A DNA stretch of 64,000 nucleotides, from the NCBI GenBank assembly GCA_026119935.1, contig JALRMH010000025.1:310001-374000 (forward strand). The letters are read 5' to 3'. The notes under the pieces were generated by a model. That model saw only the letters and a list, made by a program, of their open reading frames with translations. It made no database searches and was not told where the DNA came from. Made by a program: the position numbers and the translations under genes. Position 1 is the first letter of the stretch, and every line of letters begins with the position of its first letter. This stretch comes from Endothia cerciana. Lineage: Eukaryota; Ascomycota; Sordariomycetes; Diaporthales; Cryphonectriaceae. This document shows positions 23,218 to 34,519 of the stretch, one piece after another.

Positions 23218-24912
23218 CTGTGAGATCTCCTGCTTCTTCCTTTCCACCTATAACGCACAGCTGACGTATGGCTACGTGGAAGGATTATTAATGGTTCACG
23301 GCAAGGGTTGCATGGATGCCGGGGTCTCGGCGTTGACTCCGGGCCGGTGGGCAGGTTCACCACGCGGCGCGGGCCGAGTGGGGCTACGGAGGGCGCGGAG
23401 TTCATCCCTGCGGCGGCGGGAAACAAGCAACGTCAAATCCAACCCTGAGCCGCCTGGCTGTCTCTGACCACGTTTTGGCCCGCTGAAGACTGTTTCCGGA
23501 GTGGTGACCTGTCCTGCATGCACTGTTTCTCGATATGGCGATTCTCGACATGATGAAGCTGTGCTTCTGAGGGTCTATCTGCAGCACAACCTCGCCCGCG
23601 TCCCTTGTTGCACGCACTGGCCTGGCCAAGCAACCTGCTCCGGCCTCCAGGCCGCCCTCTACGCTGCCTGGATCGCGCCTCTTCCATTTCCATTCAAGGC
23701 GCTGGGTTCTTCCCTGGGCATACCACAGTACTCATGCTTGGGGCAGACTTGCAGCCGCGCTGCGAGTCAGGGTCTAGAAGACCTACCCCCCTCCCTCCCA
23801 ACCTCCCTTCGGGTTCACCGATGCGACAGGGGTCCAAGTGTTTGGAACGAGCCCGCCACTAGCCTTGGAGACCTTCAGACTAGAGATCGCGTGTTTGCGA
23901 CCTGTACGAAAGCCCATCGCCCGCGAACCTGCTTCCGAGATCTGGCTTGTGGCTCACCCACATGAGATCTGTGAGGGAGTCGGATCCATGGCCCTGAGCA
24001 CCAGCCCCGATATCAACTCACAACACCGTGTGGCTTCCCCTGCTGTGCTTCCCCAGACGCGGGTGAGACGTGATTGCAAGTGCCACGTCACAAGGCCTTC
24101 CACGGCAGCATGGCTGCGCACTAAGCAGCTGTGCTACTGCTCATTTGTGCGCATTGCTGATCAATCAACCGATCCAGAAGGGGAGGGCCCGTCTACTGTC
24201 ACGGACATGGTGGTGGCCTTATTCACTTCTAGGAACCCGCGTTCACCCCAATATCGAGCGTTACGATGACACGCCCCGGGGCCCCAAGGGGACATCTGGG
24301 CGCGAATGAGGATGAGGATGGTCAGTCTGAACCCCCGGGGTGGGAGAGCTCGGTGTCGCGCGGGAATAAGCTCGGTTGGCTGCGGAAAGGCTGAGTGAAT
24401 CACCCGCGCGGGGGATGATGGTGTGAACGGAAGCAACTGGTCCCCTGTCATCTCAGACTGTGGCCCTGGCATCCCGGACGTGATGGGCGCACCGGGCCTG
24501 ACCGTCGTCCCCTCCAAGGCAGGTGTAGTCGAAGCTCAAGCCTCGAGCAAGTTGTGCCGCTCGAGACACATAGTATGGTTGTTTTTTTTTGCTTCTTCCC
24601 AAGAAGAATGAAATGAAATAAAACATATAAGGGGCCATACTTCCATCTGCCGACATCCTTCATCTTTGTCTTGCCATCCTCGTGCCCAGAAACAGTCACG
24701 CGTCCACCAGCGCATGCAGAGTTCTATCCCAAACCTGACGACCTTTTGTATATCACCAGGGCTGAGTCGCATCTGCTCTGCAATTACACCATCACCCCTC
24801 TTTCTAACATTTATACCTCATATGTACGCCTGTCTAGCCTCCTCGCCACACGATACCCAGGTTCTGATATTCTTCTCATTTTGTCTCCGACAAGATCGCG
24901 TCCGTCGCCATA
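23218..24912. other. gap between small-family copies A and B
   Basis: GC-rich, with overlapping frames on both strands and no recognisable domain. The last about 250 nt are CT-rich with TATA-like stretches (tttatacc), consistent with the promoter and leader of copy B. Confidence 0.4.
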
Positions 24913-25516
24913 ATGTCGGACCGTGCGTCTCAAGGGTCGGCTACGAGGTACAATTTCTTGTTTATCTGATCTGCTCTGATGCCTGATGCCTGATGCCCGC
25001 TGCAAGCCTGGGGAAGGGTTCCCAAAAATCTCCCGCTCTGTATGACCAGACGAGGGCTCTTGGCCGCAGAACCGCATGGCAGCGCGCCGCCCATCCCTGA
25101 TCTCATGCCCGCTGGAGGTCCAGGACCCACCGAGGATTCTCCCGGGTCGCAAGCTCCACCGCCTCAGCCACTGCAGCGGCCTTGCCCCGGGGGCCTGAGC
25201 CCGGGGAACATGCCCGGGTTCCTCATATCGTTTCTGTTTTGCCATCCGGTTCAAGGGGCTTATCTAACTCAAAAGGCGCTGGGACCGCAGCGCGCAGGGA
25301 GCCAAGCCCCCGACGGCGCCCACCGCTCAGAACAGCCCGCAGGCGCGGTCCAATATGTCCCAGCCGGCCCGCGTGGCGACATCAGAAGCCTCGAGCGGCA
25401 CGGTCGCAGTCGGGCACCAGGATGCCCTCCGCGGCATCGGGGCGCAGTTCGACAGGAGCCCAAGCAGAGGCGGTGTGGCCGAGCCGCATGGGCCCAGTGC
25501 CGACCTTGGATTCTGA
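24913..25516 (+). CDS. small-family copy B (MSDRASQGSATR / GIGAQF), two exons
   Basis: Exon 1 (24913..24947) is again exactly 35 nt and encodes MSDRASQGSAT plus two bases, then GTACAA. Exon 2 (25291..25516) follows a CTAAC branch point at 25264-25268 and acceptor CCGCAG. The product is 86 aa. Its middle is disordered and rich in Pro, Ala, Thr and Ser, and it contains HQDALRGIGAQFDRS before a divergent tail ending in DLGF. Compared with copy A, exon 1 shares nine of twelve residues, with synonymous differences at Gly, Ser, Ala, Thr and Asp codons. The intron is 343 nt, phase 2. A long (CT)n(GT)n tract begins seven bases after the stop codon. Function is unknown. Confidence 0.65.
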
Positions 25517-25517
25517 T

Positions 25518-25522
<5 letters not shown>

Positions 25523-25601
<79 letters not shown>

Positions 25602-25605
25602 TGTG
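25523..25605 (+). repeat. (CT)n-(GT)n compound microsatellite
   Basis: About 31 CT units followed by about 11 GT units, seen directly. It lies in the presumed 3' UTR of small-family copy B, starting seven bases after its stop. It would be copied into RNA as a pyrimidine tract and may be length-variable between strains. Confidence 0.95.
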
Positions 25606-26659
25606 CGGTGCGAGAAGGGGAAGAGGGTTAACGTCCGGCAGGCAGGGTCCCGCACATGGGTTTTGGGGTGGGATCTTGTCATCCGGATTTGGACAGGGGC
25701 CAGGGCCACGGCGCAATGTAGGGACGGAGAGTGACCTGGGAACGGACCCTGGCAGGACAAGGGCGCATAGGGCTGTCCCCCGGTGGTGTTATCGCCTGTC
25801 GGCCCAAGACGCTAAGCTCTTGAAGGACATGGTGCTTGCTCAAAAGGGCATCGTGAGCAGGCGGGAAACAAATGGTATTCGCTACCACGACGCTAGACGC
25901 AGGGAGGATGAAAGTTTGCGTACTTTGCAAAACAAGCATAGCGGCGAACTGTTATACTAATCAATCGGGATTCGACATGTGTGTTAGCCGGTATTCGCTC
26001 TTATACCCCGATCCCTGGAGCAAATCATGCATAAATCCATTATCTAAACGCCGCCCGCGACTGACTCTCCCATGCGAGCGAGGGCCTATATCCGCAACAT
26101 CTCGATACTTACCGAGGGAGCCAGCCTGGCAGCCCTGTAGGGGTGGTCGCGAAGGCCAAGGCTTCCGGAAGCCTGGCCATTGGTGTGGCCCACGGGAAGA
26201 AGGTATCGGTTGCGGTCTGAGGATGCATCTGATGTGGTACGATGGGTGGGTGAGAGCGCCCAAGGACTCGGCACTGTAGATCGTGCGGGCACTCGAACCG
26301 GGATACGTCTGACAGCGTCGTGAGAGCAGGGGGTGACCAATGGGGAGTAGAATGCCGCAAGATAGCACAGGCCAAGGAGACCCCCACAGAGGTGGTCTTG
26401 TCCGTTCCTGCACGTAACCTCTCGGTAGAGACTGCCCTAAAACCGCGCCCCCAGGCCGTGTTTGGCATGGTACCCTACCGGTCAGCTTGATGGGCGCACC
26501 CGCGCCGGTCGTGCCAGCCCGGAGGACCATCCGGAAGCCCTCCATCTCCTCCCGCGACGTTGCAGTGCTCTCTGATGCCACACGCCGCAGCGTCTCGCGG
26601 ATTACACCCGCTCGCTTACCTGCCCATCCTGGGAGCCGGTGGCAAGGGTCTCACCGTCT

Positions 26660-26693
26660 CAGACAGACAGACAGACAGACAGACTGACTGACC
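26660..26693. repeat. (CAGA)n tetranucleotide microsatellite
   Basis: A tandem CAGA array running into two CTGA variants, read directly. Confidence 0.85.
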
Positions 26694-29296
26694 GAGACGA
26701 AGGGTGACTATACCCAACCGGACGTCACCCGGATCCCCCCCGGCTGCCAGGGTGTCAAGCGCAAGATCCATGCACCAAACCGACCTCTCGGAACGTTTTT
26801 TTTCGGGTCTGGGGCCTGCTCCTGCAGTCCCGTGGCCTGCCCCACCCCCCCCCCCCACGCCAGAATCCCCTCGCAGCTGCTTCTTCGCCGAGGGCCGCCG
26901 TATGCGCTGCGACGCGACGCGAGGCAAGGACAGACAGGTCGGTCTGCGGGGGAAAAAAGGGGTGTTGCAGGACCTGCACCGGGGGTTCGGCCCTGCAGGC
27001 TGACGCAGGTTCTGGAGAACCGTCTTTCATGTATCCTTCGAGATTGGCGTTTAGGCTTCCCAGCCCTGCCTTCCCTGGCAGCATCTTCGACGGTCGTTCA
27101 TTTGCGGCGGGGAACCGCCGGGATGGCAGAGACTTGCCGCCCATGGGACATCTGGCCTGTGCAATGCAGCTCATCTAGGACTTGCATGGTGGGCCGTACC
27201 CTAGCGTGCCTAGTGCAGGCCCCTTCGCAGGTGTAGTTGCCTGTTTGAATGTCAGTACACTTGCCGACTATGGTATAGACAAGGGAACACCGGCACGAGG
27301 ATTGCCTTGAACCATGTGGAGATCAGGAATGATGGCGAGGCTGACACGTGACACCGACCCGTCGTGGAGAATGCCTTGGGAGGAACACTCCCTCGGCCTG
27401 TCCGAGATGTTAGAACGGAGGGCGTCAATGGATCGGGACCTGGGGCGACGGGGAAGCTGCACGTTCGTCATGGCCTTCGGATTGAGATTGCAGGGATACG
27501 CAAGAGCTCGAACACCCCGGGTCCTTTGGCATATAGCGCGAGCCATTCCTGAGCGGCCCTCACTCAGGTTTTGCGGCGGGTTAGCAAGGGCCGGCCCTCC
27601 TCGCGCGTTGTCTGTTCCTCGCTCGTTATCCGTGTTACAGCTGTCTGGCGCGGAGCCACTGCTGCAGGGCAGTGGACCGTAGGCCCAGCGTCGGGCCGGC
27701 AGGCTCTGGTTGTAGAGGTATAGCGGAATCGTGATCATGATTTGACCCCCCCCCCCCTTTCTTTACGCACATCTGCACGCTGGTGAAAGAGCAGGGGGCT
27801 GTACAGTCGGTTGTTCGTATCATACAACCAACCAGAGCCGTGACATGAGCTCTGGCGGTCGGAACCCCGTGAGGTCGGCACTTCCTCCTGAACAGCGTAG
27901 TATTTACACATTGAATTTCCGTACCCGCCCCTACGTCAGGGCACTATTTAGTCCCCCCACCCCCAGAAATGAGATCCGACGTGCGTAGCCTTTCCTGCCG
28001 AGCCGCGAGTCGTGGGGATGTCGTGGTTGAAGGTGGGGCACGAGACGACGGGCCCGCAACAGCGTCCATCCCTGGTGATCTTATTCGTAGGGCTGGATCA
28101 GTACGGCATGGCCCGAGCGACGACTTCATCCATCAACAGGCGCGACCAAGCCGTCAAACAGTCGCTCTGGGGAAAGACATGGCTCGGGGCCGTTGAATCA
28201 GTATTCTCACGGGCGGTCATGCCGGGAGATCCCATTTGGAATGGGTCGCGAACGCTCGTGTCACTAGCAGGGGAACACAATATTTCACACAGTACTATGA
28301 CAAGGTGTTAAAAGGGTTTCCGCCTCGAGACATCAAGCCTGCCTACAGACGAGTTTTGGGAAGGGGGGGGGGGGAAGCGCAGCAGCAGCTCACGACAGGG
28401 GGGAAACCGGCAAAAAGCACGATACAGGGGTGAATCGGTCTTTTCGTACTGTAGGCACAAGGGGGTAAACCCAGCAGCTTACCTACTATAGTACCCCGAT
28501 GTGCTCCCCGCCTGCGAGTGATCAAAGGGGGCAATGTCGAGTTGAGGGATGTTGGCGGCTTGTGGGGACCAAATCCTATCGCCCCCAGCTCCGACCTGCG
28601 TTTCCATTTTCGCGATTAGCCGCATATGCAACCCGTGACTCATTGGACAGCGGCCTTGGATCACTGGAGTTCACTCTGGGAATCGCACGGACAAAACATG
28701 TCATGCAGGATGGGGCCCTGCAAGCGGATGGCTCCAGGCTGCCCCTACCCCCTCATGTCACCGCCAGATCTGGTCGAGCTCGAACAGTGCCCTCCCCCCG
28801 TTCCCCCGTCTTGCCCCTCGGCACTGTGGGCACAAACCGGGCCGTCTCGACGTCTAGCACCGACGGGGCGAAGACACCGACGGGGTGAGACCGCCGACGG
28901 GGTGAAACCACCGGCGGGGTGAGAATGCCGTGTCAGTCTGTCCCGTGCTAGTCGAGCCTGATAGGCCCGGGATGCACCACACCAGCACCACGGATCTCTC
29001 CTCATGTCTCGCTGCGCCTCCGACGGCAGGCAAGGCAGGCAGACACCACGCCATACTGTGACACCTAGCAGTTGTCAAGCTTCTGCCGCACCGCTGCACC
29101 TCCTTACTTTTGAGTAGCTGTCAGACTGTTTCCCGCCAGAAACAAGATTCGCGCGCACGTCTTCCCCCCTTCCCCCCGGGGGACGCTAGTGGCTAGACGC
29201 CCATGCATCAGCACCGTCCCACCTCAACCTAGAGGCTTCGGGGGTGGCCACTGAGACCTCCCAAGTTGCCCGGTTCAAGCGGTATGATCCCCCCAG

Positions 29297-30208
29297 GTGC
29301 GTCGCCAGGACATGTCGCCTGGACTCGCGCCCAGAGGACCGATGTTCCTGGGTTCATCCCGCATCCCGCCGATCATCTCATCATCCGGCCTCCCGCGGTG
29401 GGGGGGGGGGGGTTTAAAGGCGATCAGGCGGGGGGTGGGCAACCAAAATGCAACTTCTGCAACGCGCGGGCGTCGCAGGCCGTGCTGGAGCGGTGGAGAC
29501 CAACTGGATATGGTTCGTAAGCGCGCATCAGTCGCGACGGTGGGCAACCTCCTTGCTGATGCGTTGGCAGCGCGCGGTCCCGTGACCTCGCCTCGTCGGA
29601 GGAAGGAGCCCAGCAGTCCACCCTCGCGTGGCGCGGCTAGCGGTGACAAGAAGAGGACAAAAGGGGGAAAGGAAGGCAGATCAGCCAAAGTGCAGTTTTC
29701 GGCAGATACGTGGCAGGTACCAAGGTTTACTTCCATGTCAGCGCTTATGCCGTCCGATGGTGATGCGGCTTGCCGGGGCACGACGGGACGGGGCCTCGAA
29801 CGATATATATGGGTGCGTGATTTCAAGAAACAATGCCTGCAGATGTTATGCCTCCCAGACCTTACATCTGCAGACGTTATGTCTGGCAGGAGTGAGCCAG
29901 CCCTGAGGCGCACCACCACAGCAGGGGCCGGCAGCAGGAAGATGAGATCCGGCAGGGGAGTAAGCCGACCACACCCTCCTCCCGCTCTTCAGGCCCAACC
30001 ACAAGGGGCGGCTCAGAGCTCGTTGCCGAGCTCTAGCCAGAGACGAGACCTTCCAGTCGCTATGAAAACCCAACAGTCAGACTGTTGTGCCGGCCGCGCC
30101 ACTCGACTCGGCCGTGCCACAGGCCGCAGGCGTGGTGAGTCGCATCCGTCGCATCCCCCGTCTTCGTCTTTGGAAATAACGGCTCTCCGGGATCGTCCGC
30201 GCCTCTGA
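29297..30208 (+). CDS. questionable long open frame, basic and disordered
   Basis: A 303-codon frame rich in Arg, Ser, Gly and Pro crosses a 13-G homopolymer at 29400-29412 and an imperfect direct repeat near 29838-29891 (two CTGCAGAYGTTATG units). The stretch from 29520 (LLADALAARGP, then a Lys/Arg-rich run) is the most protein-like. An overlapping frame ending at 29520 contains KCNFCN. GC-rich DNA often leaves long frames open, so this may not be a gene. No domain is recognised. Confidence 0.2.
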   Translation: MRRQDMSPGLAPRGPMFLGSSRIPPIISSSGLPRWGGGGLKAIRRGVGNQNATSATRGRRRPCWSGGDQLDMVRKRASVATVGNLLADALAARGPVTSPRRRKEPSSPPSRGAASGDKKRTKGGKEGRSAKVQFSADTWQVPRFTSMSALMPSDGDAACRGTTGRGLERYIWVRDFKKQCLQMLCLPDLTSADVMSGRSEPALRRTTTAGAGSRKMRSGRGVSRPHPPPALQAQPQGAAQSSLPSSSQRRDLPVAMKTQQSDCCAGRATRLGRATGRRRGESHPSHPPSSSLEITALRDRPRL

Positions 30209-31146
30209 CGGATTTTGGATATCGATGCAGGCCGGCTCTCGGCTGCTCAGTGCGACTATCGCCTGGAAACAGATGCCGGGAACGGGGCATTTCAGGTCCC
30301 TCCTGCTCCATCCCTCTGCGTGGGTCTTCGGGACAACGACACGGACGTACTATAACCCAGTGTGTCATTCACACTACTGGACGGACAAGGGTCTGAAGGT
30401 TTGTAGGTGGTGTAGAGTCCCACGTACCAACATTGCACAAAACTGGGCTGAGGCAGCAAGTGGGAGAGGTTCCTGGGTTGGGGCAGTACTGGGTACGGGA
30501 CCTAGTGGTACCTTCATGCAGTGCTGGTAGCGAAAAGGTGACCTGGCCCACCAGCAAATCACGGCCCAGACCAGAATGTCGGGTTGGGAGACGGGCCTCA
30601 GGACTCGTCGAGGTGCTGCGCAGGCCCCACCCCAGGTCAGTCCACCCCCCCCCCTGTCCTCAACCTTGCACTGCCCCGGTTTGCGCGCTCGTCTCCCTGC
30701 ACTGACGCCGCTTTTCCTCCCATCTTCACAACACAACACTCTGTACCCTGCTCTTGACTGCGAGCAACAGGTACAGCTGGGAAACATGCGTTACTTCTCC
30801 CGCAGAGGTTGCGTGCTTCCCGTTCAGTCCACAGTCCAGATATATAAATCAAGCATGCTGCCAACCATGGTGCTGGCCGTTTTTCCAGCCGCAGCTCCTT
30901 CTCGCACATCCGACCACAATCATTTCCCACCAATCTTTTTGCTCCTTAACTTAATCCCGCCTCTTGAAGCCCCTGGCCCTTGTAGACCACCTTATTACGC
31001 TATCGACTTACCCGGCTACCGCCTGCGAGCTTTCTGCCCTCCCTCTCGAGGCTTACCGGTCTCGCTGCCCATCCCGCCTTTAGCTATCACTGTCCGTCGT
31101 CGACACGCGTCCGCCCACTGTCTTCCAGAAACCAGGTGTTGCAACA

Positions 31147-31875
31147 ATGTCTACTCAGGCGCATCAAGGTTCTACCACGTCAAGGTATAGATATTGCTTT
31201 CTCCAGTCTGTTCTGTTGGCGCTCATCTACCCTATATCGGCGCTCTCTTCCTTGAGAACCATCTCTCCGGCCTAGTTTGCCTTGCCTTGCATCATGTCTC
31301 TTTCCACTCCAATATGCTTTTTTCCCCTTTCGTAAACGTCTGATGGGATGTGCATCTTACCCTGTCCCTTTTCGAGCAACTACGCCCGCCCATACCATGC
31401 CCTTGAGCACCGTACATGCTCACATCATAAATATTTTCTTTATCTGCCGATTCATCATGCTGTCTTTTGATTCATAATGCTCGTCGTTCAAGCTGGACGT
31501 TGGGCTCATGGCCGCTGATGTGTCTGGCCGAGCTGATGTCTCGACGCTAGCGGATACAAATCAGATGCGACCGGCCGCGGGTCACACAAGCATGGCCCCC
31601 AACACGGCGCAGTCGCGGTAAATGGCGTCGCTGGTCGGCCCGTCTACGCCGGAGACTCAGCGTCCCAGAGCACTGAGCGTGCGGGACATACAGCTTCCAC
31701 CATACCGCCCATAACGGCGTCGCTTTCGTCGTTCCCGCCGGGAGGAGCAGCCTCGTCCGCCCCATCGCGGGCCCGCGAGGCCGGGGCCGATTGCCTGCTC
31801 GGGATCGGCGCACATCTCGAGGGCCGTCTGCCCAGCCGTGATAGGCTCCAAAGCTGGAGCGAACTACATATCTAA
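31147..31875 (+). CDS. small-family copy C (MSTQAHQGSTTSR / GIGAHLE), two exons
   Basis: Exon 1 (31147..31184, 38 nt) encodes MSTQAHQGSTTS plus two bases, then GTATAG. Exon 2 is modelled as 31551..31875 (acceptor CGCTAG), fully open for 107 codons, giving 120 aa. The last exon is disordered and contains a Ser/Pro/Ala run and then CLLGIGAHLEGRLPS, the family core in a diverged form. The intron is 366 nt, phase 2, as in the other copies. A second GTAAAT donor inside exon 2 (31617) and a better-looking overlapping frame before it leave room for another exon model. Both this intron and that of copy A carry AGCTGGACGTT (31484-31494 here, 22762-22772 in A), which could mark an alternative acceptor. 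Confidence 0.55.
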
Positions 31876-32916
31876 TTACCTTGTTAGTGTAAATTGTACA
31901 ACTAGGGAAACATTAGTACTGATAGCGTATAGCCCGTTGCGATCCGGTTTATTGATACCAATGCGCCGTCGGGGCTATGCCCAGGGCGACTAACGACTGG
32001 TGTGATCAGGCGCCCTGGGATGCAAAAAGGGGCTTCCTTGGTTTTTGGGGGTTTTTTTTTTCTTCTATTCTTCCAAATCATATTTCCTTGACTTCCAGCA
32101 CAATGGAGACCCTGTCCAGACTTCGAGGGCGGGACTCTTGTCGGCGAGGTCAGTCGGTATTGCGTTTTAGTGTTCCACTTTCCTGATCTTTGAAGAGGGC
32201 CCTTCCTGTGGCAGTCGCAACGAAAGCGCCTAGTCTCATGAAACCCGAGGAGATTCATTCGATACACAGCCATAGATCTCCCACGGATTCGTTGTTGGTC
32301 TTGCTAGAATTCTAGCATCATGCAGTGCCGGCCGGACCTGAGAGGGCATGACGGCCCTCTCGAAAGCTTATAATGCGCTAGGATGCGGAGCTATCCAATC
32401 ATCTTACATGATTTTCGAGCGGCGGAATCCGGGTATTCATATAGCGGGGTGCACTGACCCCAGAGCGCAGCACCCCCATTCTCAATCGAGATTCTTTTTC
32501 CGTCTTCTGTCTCGATGGTGTGCCCTTGCCTCTAGCACCATTCTCTAGCAGGTCAATGACCGTACAATTTCGTTGCCGTGGTGGAAGGCGAGGCTGCAAG
32601 CAAGTTACAGCCATGTCCGAGACGCGGACATGTTGAAGATCCCTAGCAGCAATCGTACAGGCCTGGCTTGCCTTCTCCAGGTCTAGATCCGCCGTCGAGC
32701 CTCAGCCCTTTACCGTCCTCAGGATGTATCACATCAGAGTGAGGTGTCACTCTCCGCACAGCGGCACAAGCAGACGAGTCAAGCCCATCCAGATGATGGG
32801 TGATCACCTCTCCACCTGCTTCTTCGGCGACTGGACGACCGCCCTGGCTGCTTATGACCCGGCCCCTCATGCGCCCTAGCACGCAGCTTGCCGTAGAACT
32901 GTGTGGAATGAATGGT

Positions 32917-33008
32917 CCCTGCTGTGTCAATTTTCCAATGACACAGCAGGGGTCAATCACTAGGGTGTGTCGATTTCCAACCGACACAGCAGGGGTTGAT
33001 CACTAGCG
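32917..33008. repeat. paired hairpins with direct repeat
   Basis: A perfect 13-bp inverted repeat (arms 32917-32929 and 32939-32951, CCCTGCTGTGTCA) is followed by a second 7-bp hairpin (TGTGTCG/CGACACA). The sequence GACACAGCAGGGGTYRATCA occurs twice in direct orientation, 44-45 bp apart. Read directly. It could be a decayed miniature element or a structured-RNA relic; function is unknown. Confidence 0.8.
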
Positions 33009-33947
33009 TTCTGCAACTGCACGACGTGCCCGGCTGAGAACAGATATTTCCCCAACCCCTATATCCGTATAGTTTATATACAGTATGTTATTCGTTAGAA
33101 TTGACGTTGGGCCTGAGTCGTTGTAAAAGTGAGTCAGGAAGGATATGAAGAAGTCACCGCTTCCCGTTGGTTGGATAAGATACCATAAACGGCCCGGTTC
33201 TCCTTTCTTCTTCTCGGTCGACAGACAAGGGGACACGGGCAGAGGCCATCCTGGAGTCGCCGCGGAAGAGGCGCCTACAGGGAGGGGCATAGATACATCA
33301 TGCGACAGGAGCCTTTCTTCTACCATGCTATGCTGCATAACTCTGCCGCCGCGCACGACTGTGGGCAGACTGCCCGGCCGGCCCTGTTTCGTTTCTTCTT
33401 TTGGAAGTCAGAGTCAGCGCGCATCACATCTTTTTCGAATCGGACAGTGCCGTTGGCACGAGACTCCGGAGATTTGGGGGTGCCATGTCTAAGTAGCGCC
33501 ATTCCATTATGCAGGTCTTTGGGAGCGGCCGGAAGACCGACAAACGCAAAATCGGGATCGAGTCTTTGAGTTGTAAGGAATCGTCAGCATAGAATGATGC
33601 TTGCTTCACGTTACATAGGAGCCTCCGTCCAACAGCCATGATTTTCTCACCTTCTGAACTCGCTCACCCCCATCTTGGCTTGGAGCCAGATCTCTTCAAA
33701 ACCTCCTTATTCTATATGATCCTCTAGTACGCAGGTTCTAGAGAAGACCACCTTCACATAACGGCATTCAGTTGTGACAAGGCCACAAGTCTTCCTAGCT
33801 CAGGGGCAACGACCTCTTACTGGGTTGCTCCTTCAACACCACACTCCACACATCGGTACCATCCATACGCTAGAGCTATCCATCTACTCTCATCCGCCTG
33901 CACACCATCGCCATCTAGCCCTACATCAGGGACTTGGTCGTAACAAA

Positions 33948-33998
33948 ATGTTGTCCCGCGCACAGCAGGGTTCGGCTCCACCAGGGCGTGTTCACTGA
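33948..33998 (+). pseudogene. possible relic first exon of the small family (copy E)
   Basis: The ATG at 33948 sits in a good context (aacaaaATG) and opens MLSRAQQGSAPPGR. This resembles the QGS[AT] start of copies A-D. No in-phase GTA donor follows the conserved region, and no GIG core was found downstream before the transposon at 34.5 kb. It is either a broken copy or a chance match of a short motif. Confidence 0.3.
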
Positions 33999-34519
33999 AA
34001 ATTCCTAACTCCAATCTATGCCCCCCACCTTCTATCCATCACCCTACGTTCGGTCGCGTTTTACAACTGTCGGGAAAGTTCTCGTCGTGTTCAAAACCGC
34101 GCTACTGGGTCCGTTGTGTTTGTCTTCAAGGCTCGACAACGTTGAGTCGTTGTTATACTGATAGCCCCGAGCAACTTGATTCCTCTTCATATACTTTCAT
34201 CGTTTCAGTTCCTCAGAAAACCGGGGTTCGCAACACTGCGCGTAGCTGCCGCTCACTTTGCATGGCACATTCGCTTGTCGCTCTGCTTATCTGCTGGTGA
34301 GAGCTGGTTCTGACCGCAGCCTCTGCGGCGAGGTCGCTGGGGGGGAGGGGGGGCAGGGGACAGGGGTCGCAGCAAGGCCACTCCTTTGAACCCCGTTCAC
34401 GAGAGACCTAATGCGGCGTAAGCCAACAAGACACCATATCTGACCAGGAGCTGCAGGGCCTGACTGTGGTTCACAAACAGCCACCCAGATGTGGGCTGTT
34501 GTGGCAGCGCCTCTAGGTA

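Larger units (their letters stand above)
25606..31146. other. 5.5 kb GC-rich accessory stretch
   Basis: GC-rich sequence with 12-13 nt homopolymers: C at 26845-26856, C at 27746-27757, G at 28363-28374 and G at 29400-29412. Frames are open on both strands, as expected from composition alone. Protein-like fragments exist, for example minus strand near 26580 (SREEMEGFRMVLRAGTTGAG) and plus strand near 29530. No gene can be fixed. The CT-rich 30.7-31.1 kb part is the likely promoter and leader of copy C. Confidence 0.4.
31876..34517. other. 2.6 kb without a convincing gene
   Basis: Contains two short hairpins (32.9 kb) and a possible relic first exon of the small family (33.95 kb), both listed separately. 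Otherwise only short overlapping frames. A G-rich run lies at about 34340-34365. Confidence 0.45.

Noticed and set aside
26270..26300. GGTTCGAGTGCC on the minus strand as a tRNA B box
   Set aside because: No matching T-stem, anticodon arm or A box around it.
25961..26581. 206-codon minus-strand frame as a gene
   Set aside because: Only the first about 45 codons look protein-like; the rest is composition-driven and several frames are open on both strands.
27314..27682. 122-codon plus-strand frame as a further family member
   Set aside because: No QGS start, no phase-2 intron and no GIG core.
30576..31190. 204-codon frame overlapping copy C exon 1
   Set aside because: It is the CT-rich leader of copy C read in another frame; low-complexity Pro/Ser content and no domain.
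32917..33008. CRISPR-like repeat array
   Set aside because: Only two repeat units in a eukaryotic context, no spacer periodicity and no cas genes.
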